The notes under the pieces are model-generated. The model was not told the origin of the DNA. It made no database searches and saw only the letters and a program-made list of their open reading frames with translations. Positions 1-5,640 of a stretch of DNA of 8,656 nucleotides are shown piece by piece. A program made the position numbers and the translations under genes. The DNA is from Chloroflexi bacterium UBA6265 (GTDB taxonomy: Bacteria > Chloroflexota > Chloroflexia > Thermomicrobiales > UBA6265). Location: contig DJVD01000140.1 in assembly GCA_002440805.1 (NCBI GenBank), positions 6,388 to 15,043 on the forward strand, in the 5' to 3' direction. Each line of letters begins with the position of its first letter. The stretch's first letter is position 1.

Positions 1-951
1 GCCCAGGAGGCGCATGGTCACGACGAGGCTGGCACACCAGAAGCCGGTGGCCACAGCAGCGATGAAGGCGAACATACCGAAGCCCCGGTTGCTGCTGGCG
101 AGATCACTCCGTTCACCCGCTACGATCCCTACTTGCCGTCCGTGGAAGCAGGCACCAAAGACGTCACGCTGACCGCCCGCGATGCTACGGTGTTCATCGC
201 CAACGACGTTCCTTACGCCGGCTGGACCTACGACGGCACCATCCCCGGTCCCCCATTGCGCGTGGTGGAGGGAGACATGGTCAATGTGACCTTCCTGGTG
301 GATTCCGCCGCCAATGCCCATCACTCCCTGGACTTTCACTCCGCCAAGACCGCGCCCGATGTAAATTTCCGCACCATCAATCCCGGTGAAGAACTTACCT
401 GGAGCTTCGAGGCCAAACACCCGGGCGCATACATGTATCACTGCGGGACGCCAAATGTGTTGATGCACATCGGCGCCGGCATGTACGGCGCAATGATTGT
501 GGATCCGAAGGAAGGCTGGTCGCCGGCACAGGAGCTCATCCTGATCCAGAGCGATTTCTACCTGGCTGACGGCCCGGATGGCATTAAGGTCCCCGATTAC
601 GAGCGGATGATGGGCGCACAGGACATGGACTACGTGGTGTTCAATGGCCACGCCAATCAGTACGTCGATGAGCCGATCCAGGTGAACGTCGGCGAGCCAG
701 TTCGCATCTTCGTGGTCAATGCGGGGCCCAACACCTGGTCAAGCTTCCACGTCGTTGGGACGATTTTTGACCGGGCGTACATTAATGCCAGCCCGAAAAA
801 TGAACTTTTCGACCTGCAATCGATCACGATCGGACCAGGCGATGCTGCTTGCGTCGAGTTCACGCTTGATGAGCCGGGTGTGTACCCGGCCGTTAACCAC
901 GCGTTCGGCCATGCGGCCCATGGTGCGATCGCGTTGATTCATGCCGTATAG
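1..951 (+). CDS. nirK: Copper-containing nitrite reductase, AniA-like class (5' partial)
   Basis: The frame is open from the first base, so the true start lies upstream; 316 residues are visible. The protein would reduce nitrite to nitric oxide outside the cytoplasmic membrane in denitrification. Two cupredoxin domains are seen (about residues 50-175 and 180-316). The first has the type 1 copper ligands His108, Cys148, His156 and Met161, the type 2 ligands His113 and His147, and the catalytic Asp111 (HSLDFH, then YHC...MH...GMYG). The second carries the catalytic His250 (SSFHVVG) and the last type 2 ligand His300 (VNH). The eight-residue Cys-to-His step and the GPN..SSFHV.G.IFD stretch resemble Neisseria AniA more than Alcaligenes NirK. 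Residues 1-40 form a Gly/Ala linker rich in His and Glu, with no signal peptide, so more protein (leader or an extra domain) lies outside the window. A related multicopper oxidase of other function is less likely, because both catalytic residues are kept. Confidence 0.82.
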   Translation, partial: AQEAHGHDEAGTPEAGGHSSDEGEHTEAPVAAGEITPFTRYDPYLPSVEAGTKDVTLTARDATVFIANDVPYAGWTYDGTIPGPPLRVVEGDMVNVTFLVDSAANAHHSLDFHSAKTAPDVNFRTINPGEELTWSFEAKHPGAYMYHCGTPNVLMHIGAGMYGAMIVDPKEGWSPAQELILIQSDFYLADGPDGIKVPDYERMMGAQDMDYVVFNGHANQYVDEPIQVNVGEPVRIFVVNAGPNTWSSFHVVGTIFDRAYINASPKNELFDLQSITIGPGDAACVEFTLDEPGVYPAVNHAFGHAAHGAIALIHAV

Positions 952-975
952 CAGGGACTCTCTGGTGTTGACAGG

Positions 976-998
976 AACGGGCTGCAGCGGGCCCGTTT
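976..998 (+). other. Hairpin between nirK and the SHOCT gene
   Basis: A perfect 7-bp stem, AACGGGC (976-982) with GCCCGTT (991-997), encloses an 8-nt loop and is followed by only three T's. It sits 25 bases after the nirK stop and ends four bases before the AGGAGG of the next gene. It could be a weak terminator, an mRNA 3'-end stabiliser, or a structure that limits read-through. The T-tract is too short for a confident terminator call. Confidence 0.4.
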
Positions 999-1001
999 GA
1001 T

Positions 1002-1007
1002 AGGAGG
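1002..1007 (+). promoter_or_regulatory. Ribosome binding site of the SHOCT gene
   Basis: A perfect AGGAGG lies 4 bases before the ATG at 1012 and 7 bases before a second in-frame ATG at 1015. It excludes the upstream TTG at 997, which lies before the site. Which of the two adjacent ATGs is used cannot be decided from spacing alone. Confidence 0.75.
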
Positions 1008-1011
1008 TTTC

Positions 1012-1272
1012 ATGATGTGGCACATGGGAGACGGATGGGGCTGGTGGATGGTGTTTGGCACCATCATGATGGTCGCCTTCTGGCTCATGATCATTTGGGC
1101 GATCGGGAGCCTTGGCCAACGGCCGACTCACGACACGACATCACCGCCCAGTCGCGATCAGCCGACCGCGCTGGAGATTCTGGAGCGACGGTATGCGAAC
1201 GGTGAGCTGACCAACGAGGAATTTGACGAAAAACGCGAGATCCTGCTGCGTTCGCGCAATGACAAAACCTAG
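1012..1272 (+). CDS. Small SHOCT-domain membrane protein
   Basis: This 86-residue protein has an N-terminal stretch rich in Trp, Met and Gly, one hydrophobic helix (about residues 11-34), a polar Pro/Ser/Thr linker, and a C-terminal SHOCT motif (about 53-81: ALEILERRYANGELTNEEF then DEKREILL). SHOCT is a short helical motif found at protein ends and thought to serve oligomerisation; single-helix SHOCT proteins of this form are common and mostly of unknown function. The start was chosen from the AGGAGG just upstream, and 1015 is an equally possible start. It follows nirK on the same strand after 60 bases, so co-transcription is possible although a hairpin lies between. Its stop overlaps the stop of the opposing nucleotidyltransferase gene. 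Confidence 0.8.
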   Translation: MMWHMGDGWGWWMVFGTIMMVAFWLMIIWAIGSLGQRPTHDTTSPPSRDQPTALEILERRYANGELTNEEFDEKREILLRSRNDKT

Positions 1273-2045
1273 ACTTCAAAGGAATCGTCCAATTGGTCCA
1301 GGTAGTGTCGCAATAACCCATCGCTCAACAGCCGGGCGATATCCTCACCGACTACGGCCGGATCGGCGGGAAGCATCGCCAGCACACTGTTAAACAATTG
1401 TTCGGCCGAGGCTGCGGTGGTAGCCGGTGTACGGGTATCGACATACCCCATGCAGCGCAGCCAATCCTCGGCAAACCCGGCGGGCAGGTTTGGCCAGCCC
1501 AGTACCGCCGTCACCGCAGCCCGCGAGTTTGAGACCGGTGTATGCGGATTGATGGGGATGAGCATGGTCGGAATCAGCGTGGCCAGCTTGTTCGCACTGC
1601 CATAAACGCCCACATCATCGCCACGGGCATGTGCGCTGCGAATCTTGCCGAGCGCCTCCATCGTATCCTCCACCTCGGGTTCGGCCGCCGGGTGGCTCCG
1701 GGCAGGATGATCCAGCTGCGCCCGCAGTTCATCCGATGCGGCCCACAGCAGGCTGGTGGTCTCGATCGTCGGCAGTCCCAAACTCCATGACGCGGGCTCA
1801 CCGGTTTCCCCCAGCCAACCGGCCAGCGATTCCACCGCCGCCGAGATGTGCACCAGTCGCTCCCCTACCGGCTCGATCCAGGTGCGATAGATCTCGATCT
1901 CCGGCGTGCTGACCAGCACATCGAAATCGATATCGCTCCACGCTCCCGCCTCGCCCCGGGCATGACTACCCTTGAGCACAACGGCAATCGCATCCGGATA
2001 CTCCTGCCGAAGGCGATCGACCCACTGTGCGATGATCTGCTGCAT
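1269..2045 (-). CDS. Nucleotidyltransferase domain protein (MNT/KNTase-like fold)
   Basis: This 258-residue protein has the polymerase-beta-type nucleotidyltransferase signature near its N terminus: Gly26-Ser27, then Asp38 and Asp40 in SDIDFDVLV, after a helix and strand typical of the fold. Such domains transfer a nucleotide to a small molecule, protein or RNA with two metal ions held by acidic residues. A third carboxylate, usual on a later strand, is not obvious around residues 62-74; Glu72 is the only acid in that strand-like stretch. The rest (about 90-258) is helical and unlike named families I recognise. The start ATG is preceded by GGGGAGAAGG at good spacing. The substrate is unknown; antibiotic modification or a toxin role cannot be claimed from sequence. 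It is divergent from the AlkZ-like gene and convergent with the SHOCT gene. Confidence 0.75.
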   Translation of the reverse strand: MQQIIAQWVDRLRQEYPDAIAVVLKGSHARGEAGAWSDIDFDVLVSTPEIEIYRTWIEPVGERLVHISAAVESLAGWLGETGEPASWSLGLPTIETTSLLWAASDELRAQLDHPARSHPAAEPEVEDTMEALGKIRSAHARGDDVGVYGSANKLATLIPTMLIPINPHTPVSNSRAAVTAVLGWPNLPAGFAEDWLRCMGYVDTRTPATTAASAEQLFNSVLAMLPADPAVVGEDIARLLSDGLLRHYLDQLDDSFEV

Positions 2046-2119
2046 GCCTTCTCCCCGTTGAATGCGGACGATTTTCGTCTCCCAACTATGGAACTATTGT
2101 GGCTGGCAAGGAGGGCCAT
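2046..2119. promoter_or_regulatory. Divergent promoter region, nucleotidyltransferase / AlkZ-like gene
   Basis: This 74-base gap separates two genes that point away from each other, so it must hold both promoters unless they start inside the neighbouring gene. A short inverted repeat, GACGA-TTT-TCGTC (2067-2079), lies in the middle and could be an operator. No convincing -35/-10 pair was found on either strand. Confidence 0.4.
2108..2114 (+). promoter_or_regulatory. Ribosome binding site fixing the AlkZ-like start
   Basis: AAGGAGG lies five bases before the ATG at 2120. This argues against the in-frame GTG at 2099, which would place the site inside the coding sequence. Confidence 0.8.
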
Positions 2120-3232
2120 ATGCCACTTCGAACGCTCACATTGCGGGAACTCAATCGCACCCATTTACAGCGACAGCACCTGCTGCAACGGGCTGATTTG
2201 GACGTAGGGGATATGTTGCGTGCGCTGGCCGGGCTGCAGGCGCAGGTCATCAGGGACCCCTACCTGGCGCTGTGGAGCCGGATCGAGGGGTTTTCGCACG
2301 ATCAACTGGGGGAAATGTTGCTCGATCGCTCGGCGGTGCGGGCATCGCTGATGCGGGGCACAATCCACCTGGTGACCGCCGCCGATTACCAGATGCTCTT
2401 CCCCGCGACCTATAGCCTGCACCTGCGCGCGTTGCCCGGTCTGGCCTACGGGCAGCAGGTGCCGCAGGAACTGTACGAGCCCATCCTGGCCCAAACCCGC
2501 GCATTCCTCACTGCCAATCCATCCACCCTGAAAGCGCTGGCGGATCATTTGGGAGAGATCTATCCGGACATCGATCGCCGCGCCATCGGGCAGGTCGGGC
2601 GGTTCCTGTTGCCACTGGTGCAGACCACGCCGCGGGGCGTGTGGGGACGCAGCCACACCGCCACATGGGCACTGGCCAGTGAATGGCTGAGCGTGCCAAT
2701 AGCGGAGATGGTCGGCCCGACGGACGAGATGATCCGGCGCTATCTCGCAGCGTTTGGGCCGGCAAGCCTGGCGGATATGTCAGCCTGGAGCGGGGTCACC
2801 AACCTCAAATCAACCGTGGTAGCAATGGGCGATGAGTTGGCCAGGTATCAGGACGAAGTGGGCGTCGTGCTGTATGACCTGGCCGAGCTGGAGATTGCGG
2901 ACGCAAACATGCCTGCGCCCGTTCGATTCCTGCCGGGGTTCGATAACGCCCTGCTCGGCCACAAGGATCGCCGCCGCATCATCTCCGAGGAACATCGGCG
3001 TATCATCGGCACGCCAAACGGGATGTTCGCCAGCACGTTCCTGGTCGATGGCTTCGTGGCCGGTATCTGGGGTATCAAGGATGGTCAGATTCTACTCGCC
3101 GCATTTGACCCTCTCACCTCAGGGCAAGCAACAGAGGTGGAGCATGAAGCATCAAATCTGGCCCCATTCTGGACCGGCGAGCACCTGCCAGTCACCTGGA
3201 CCGAGGTTTGGAAGCAACCCGGGAAATGGTAA
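2120..3232 (+). CDS. Winged-helix DNA-binding protein, AlkZ-like (HTH_42 family)
   Basis: This 370-residue protein has the features of the HTH_42 (AlkZ-like) family. It shows an N-terminal LR..N (residues 8-12) and HLLQRA stretch, then ML.ALAGLQAQ and DPY.ALWSRI (about 32-55), then the conserved RASLMRGTIHLV. In the C-terminal part comes the PGFDNALLGHKDR block (about 270-285) followed by a strand-rich end. Known members such as Streptomyces AlkZ are monofunctional DNA glycosylases that remove bulky alkylated bases or open interstrand crosslinks, using a Gln-x-Gln motif. Here Gln40-Ala41-Gln42 falls at the matching place, so glycosylase activity is plausible but not shown. The length agrees with the family. 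The start was chosen from AAGGAGG at 2108-2114. It probably acts on DNA in the cytoplasm and is transcribed alone, away from the nucleotidyltransferase. Confidence 0.82.
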   Translation: MPLRTLTLRELNRTHLQRQHLLQRADLDVGDMLRALAGLQAQVIRDPYLALWSRIEGFSHDQLGEMLLDRSAVRASLMRGTIHLVTAADYQMLFPATYSLHLRALPGLAYGQQVPQELYEPILAQTRAFLTANPSTLKALADHLGEIYPDIDRRAIGQVGRFLLPLVQTTPRGVWGRSHTATWALASEWLSVPIAEMVGPTDEMIRRYLAAFGPASLADMSAWSGVTNLKSTVVAMGDELARYQDEVGVVLYDLAELEIADANMPAPVRFLPGFDNALLGHKDRRRIISEEHRRIIGTPNGMFASTFLVDGFVAGIWGIKDGQILLAAFDPLTSGQATEVEHEASNLAPFWTGEHLPVTWTEVWKQPGKW

Positions 3233-3241
3233 AAGCAGCAA

Positions 3242-3269
3242 GCCGGTATACCCAGATGGACATACCGGC
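3242..3269. terminator. Hairpin between convergent genes, possible terminator
   Basis: A perfect 8-bp stem, GCCGGTAT (3242-3249) with ATACCGGC (3262-3269), encloses a 12-nt loop in the 67-base gap between two converging genes. It starts ten bases after the AlkZ-like stop. The T-tracts are poor: the plus strand has GTTT six bases beyond the stem, and the minus strand reads CTTTT further off. Position supports a terminator role; the weak U-tract lowers confidence. Confidence 0.45.
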
Positions 3270-3299
3270 CGCCAGTTTCCTGACTATAAGCTCGTTACA

Positions 3300-3803
3300 T
3301 TAATCGTCCAGCATTGCTTCCATGGTCGCGATCTCTTCTTCCTGCGTCTTCACGATCTCACCGCAAAGCTGCTCGATATCCGGATCGGTGATATTCGCGT
3401 TCTCACAGACGAGAATCGCCCGGGAGTGGTGGGGAATCATCGCCTTCAGGAATTGATCGTTGCCAACGCCTACCTGCGCCCTTCCCATCAGCAGCGCGAA
3501 CACGAACAACGCTGCGAACCCGGCCACAAGCCCCATGTTCAGCGCCTTCTTCGGAAACATATTCCGCATCACCGCCATCATAATCAGGCCCATTGGCGCA
3601 ACCATCAGTAGCGCCATATAGGCGTTACTGAGATTAATGTAAAAGTGATTCCCCTGATCGACGAAAATCATCGTCAGCGGATACATGACGAGGAAACTGA
3701 GGGTGAGCGCCAGCGCCAGATTCTTGTAGCCGGACATCTCCATTTTGCCGTGTTTCTCGTGATCCCCACGGCCACGCTCTTCGTGCTGCTGTTGCTTATC
3801 CAC
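3300..3803 (-). CDS. DUF305 membrane protein with three transmembrane helices
   Basis: This 167-residue protein begins with a polar His-rich tail (residues 1-22). Three hydrophobic helices follow (about 28-47, 60-78 and 87-106), then a C-terminal DUF305 segment with FLKAMIPHHSRAI (about 118-130) and an acidic helix ending in EEEIATMEAML. DUF305 is a ferritin-like helical domain with conserved His and acidic residues; members often lie near copper and other metal genes, but no reaction is established. The three-helix form starting near EMSGYKN is a widespread variant. The GTG at 3803 was chosen because GGGGAGGG lies five bases before it; the frame stays open to an ATG at 3932, whose 43 extra residues look unlike the family. 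It is the last gene of the minus-strand pair with the SMP-30 gene, and converges with the AlkZ-like gene. Confidence 0.82.
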   Translation of the reverse strand: MDKQQQHEERGRGDHEKHGKMEMSGYKNLALALTLSFLVMYPLTMIFVDQGNHFYINLSNAYMALLMVAPMGLIMMAVMRNMFPKKALNMGLVAGFAALFVFALLMGRAQVGVGNDQFLKAMIPHHSRAILVCENANITDPDIEQLCGEIVKTQEEEIATMEAMLDD

Positions 3804-3932
3804 CTGTGCCCTCCCCACGTTTATCCCAACTTTAGGGACGCGTAAATATTGAAAGGGTGGCGCATATTTCGTGCCGTGATGCACGATGTCCCGGTACCGA
3901 TGCCAAAACCCCTCGGAGGACGAGGCGTGCAT
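3804..3932 (-). promoter_or_regulatory. Leader region of the DUF305 gene
   Basis: The 129 bases between the SMP-30 stop and the chosen DUF305 start are too many for a tight operon and probably hold a promoter. The region ends with a strong ribosome binding site (3809-3816). A loose TTTACG / TAAACG pair 17 bases apart is the best promoter guess and is weak. The region is coding-open on the minus strand, but the predicted peptide resembles nothing I know. Confidence 0.35.
3908..3928 (-). terminator. Possible weak terminator after the SMP-30 gene
   Basis: Read on the minus strand, CCTCG pairs with CGAGG around a 5-nt loop, followed by GG and TTTT, starting a few bases past the SMP-30 stop. The stem is only five pairs long, so termination would be partial. 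If real, it separates SMP-30 expression from DUF305. Confidence 0.35.
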
Positions 3933-4781
3933 TTAGCCGGAAAACTCCCGCGTGGGTAATCCCTTTACCTCCGGGTGAGCGAGGAAAAGCGATCCCGCCG
4001 CCGGTTCCTCCTCGTCCGCCAGGTTTTCGCGACTGGTGGTGATGTACAGCTGATCCAGGTTCTCCCCACCAAAGGTGCAGGCGGTCACCTTGGTCACCGG
4101 CACATCCACCACCTCGCTGAGCACGCCGTCGGCATCGTAGCGACGTACCGCGCCGCCATTACTCAGCCCAATCCAGACACCGCCTTCGGCATCGAGGGTC
4201 AGGCCATCGGGTCGCAACCCCTCCGGACGTAAATCGGCGAACACGCGTCGATCCATCAAGGCGCCGTCGCGATAGTCGAACACGCTGATGGCATAGGTAT
4301 CGGTATCGTTATAGAACGCCTTGCTCCCATCCGCATTCCAGCAAAGACCATTGCTGATGGTCACATCGGTAAGCATCTCGTCGAACTCGTTGTCGGGTGT
4401 CATCCGCCACAGGCTGGCCGCGCCAACGGCGCGATCGTAGGCCATGCTGCCGCACCAGAAATTACCCTCGGGATCGCAGGCGCCCTCATTCATGCGCAGT
4501 TTGCCGGGTTGCCACAATGGTGCCAGCAGTTCGACATCGCCATCGGCGTTGCTGAGGGCGAAGCCACGCTCCACCCCCAGCACCATGCCACCCTCGCGAC
4601 GCGGTCGCACCGCGGCGACCACCGGGCTGCTGCTATGCCAGCGCGTAACGTGCCCGGAAGACTGGAGCGAAAGCACATCGCCGGCCAGCATATCCACGAA
4701 TTTGAGTCCGCCCCAGGGCGCATGCCACACCGGCCCTTCGCCGTGATAGGCCACCGCATCGGTTATTCGTTCTGCCCGCAT
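3933..4781 (-). CDS. SMP-30/gluconolactonase family protein
   Basis: This 282-residue protein fits the six-bladed beta-propeller SGL family, which hydrolyses sugar lactones or related esters with one divalent metal ion. The expected metal ligands are present: Glu15 in GEGPVW, Asn144 in ISNGLCW and Asp192 in RPDGLTLD. Arg96 and Asn98 in RMNEGACDPEGNFW match the substrate-binding loop, and the blade-type DAEG..W.G repeats recur. No signal peptide is seen, so it should be cytoplasmic. The length is normal for the family. The start ATG has GGGAAAGG upstream. It is divergent from the GH65 sugar operon across 103 bases, which suggests, but does not prove, a part in carbohydrate use. The exact substrate (gluconolactone, another aldonolactone or a non-sugar lactone) cannot be read from the sequence. 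Confidence 0.85.
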   Translation of the reverse strand: MRAERITDAVAYHGEGPVWHAPWGGLKFVDMLAGDVLSLQSSGHVTRWHSSSPVVAAVRPRREGGMVLGVERGFALSNADGDVELLAPLWQPGKLRMNEGACDPEGNFWCGSMAYDRAVGAASLWRMTPDNEFDEMLTDVTISNGLCWNADGSKAFYNDTDTYAISVFDYRDGALMDRRVFADLRPEGLRPDGLTLDAEGGVWIGLSNGGAVRRYDADGVLSEVVDVPVTKVTACTFGGENLDQLYITTSRENLADEEEPAAGSLFLAHPEVKGLPTREFSG

Positions 4782-4884
4782 TCCGCGCCGCCTTTCCCTG
4801 TCGTGCCAGCATCGGCGATTGGTATGGGTCTATCATATCGACAGTCACCTGACTTCGCTTCACCCCCGGAAAGGCTGTGCGTTG
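4782..4884. promoter_or_regulatory. Divergent promoter region, SMP-30 / sugar phosphorylase operon
   Basis: This 103-base gap lies between two gene groups transcribed away from each other, so it should carry both promoters. It is locally more AT-rich around 4828-4846. GGAAAGG (4868-4874) is a fair ribosome binding site for the right-hand gene, and a similar GGGAAAGG serves the left-hand gene. An imperfect GTC...GAC symmetry around 4829-4843 could be an operator, but mismatches are many. No clear -35/-10 pair was found. Confidence 0.4.
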
Positions 4885-5640
4885 ATGCAAACGCCGCAAC
4901 CCAAACTCCCGCTCGGCATTCGCGCCTGCCTGTTTGATATGGATGGTGTACTCACGCAAACCGCCAAGGTCCATGCTGCCGCCTGGAAGGAGATGTTCGA
5001 TGCCTATCTCCGCCAGCGGTCCGATGCCGATGGCAGCCCGTTTGCACCGTTTGATATCGAAACCGACTACGTGAAGTATGTAGATGGCAAGCTCCGCCAG
5101 GATGGCGTGCGCTCGTTCCTCGAATCGCGCGGGATCACGTTGCCGGAAGGCGAACCCGATGACAGCGGCGAGATGGAGACAGTTCACGGACTTGGGGCAC
5201 GCAAGAATGCACGGGTGGGCGAGATCATCAAGACCGAGGGGGTTGAGACCTTCCCCGATGCGATTGCGTTGCTGCAGGCCGTACGGGCTGTAGGAATAAA
5301 GACCGCCGTGGTCAGCGCCAGCAAAAACACGCCAGAGGTCCTGCAGGTAACCGGCATCGGCCACATGTTCGATTACGTAATGCATGGCGGCATTGCCGGC
5401 GAGATGGGTCTGCCCGGCAAACCGGCACCCGATACCTTTGTTGCCGCCGCCGAGGCCCTGGGCGAAACGCCGGCAAGCTGCGCGGTGCTGGAGGATGCGA
5501 TTGCGGGTGTGAAGGCCGGCAAGGCCGGTGGCTTCGGCTACGTGATCGGCGTCGATCGCGTTGGCCAACGCGAAGCCCTGCTGGAGAACGGTGCCGACAT
5601 CGTCTTGTCCGACCTCGCGGAACTGGTGGCAACAGAATGA
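4885..5640 (+). CDS. pgmB: Beta-phosphoglucomutase family HAD enzyme
   Basis: This 251-residue HAD enzyme would turn beta-glucose 1-phosphate into glucose 6-phosphate in the cytoplasm. Motif I gives the nucleophile Asp18 and the acid/base Asp20 (LFDMDGVLT). Thr26, His30 and Trp34 follow at the same spacing as Thr16, His20 and Trp24 of Lactococcus beta-phosphoglucomutase, which favours this enzyme over a general phosphatase. Motif II is Ser144 in VVSASKN, the motif III lysine is Lys179 in GKPAPDTF, and motif IV is Glu203-Asp204 in LEDAIAGVKAG. The cap domain spans about residues 30-110. The frame opens at a TTG at 4819, but the ATG at 4885 fits the protein family and has GGAAAGG upstream; TTG at 4882 is a minor alternative. 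Its stop overlaps the GH65 start (ATGA), so the two are translationally coupled and the phosphorylase supplies the substrate. Confidence 0.85.
   Translation: MQTPQPKLPLGIRACLFDMDGVLTQTAKVHAAAWKEMFDAYLRQRSDADGSPFAPFDIETDYVKYVDGKLRQDGVRSFLESRGITLPEGEPDDSGEMETVHGLGARKNARVGEIIKTEGVETFPDAIALLQAVRAVGIKTAVVSASKNTPEVLQVTGIGHMFDYVMHGGIAGEMGLPGKPAPDTFVAAAEALGETPASCAVLEDAIAGVKAGKAGGFGYVIGVDRVGQREALLENGADIVLSDLAELVATE

Noticed and set aside
968..1003. Perfect TTGACA box upstream of the SHOCT gene
   Set aside because: No acceptable -10 lies 16-18 bases downstream; the only candidate is about 22 bases away and poor, so this is likely a chance match.
2099..2119. GTG at 2099 as the AlkZ-like start
   Set aside because: The AAGGAGG at 2108-2114 would then be inside the gene, and it is ideally placed for the ATG at 2120.
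2165..2656. 163-codon minus-strand frame inside the AlkZ-like gene
   Set aside because: It is rich in Gln, Arg, Pro and Gly, as expected from an antisense reading, and has no recognisable domain.
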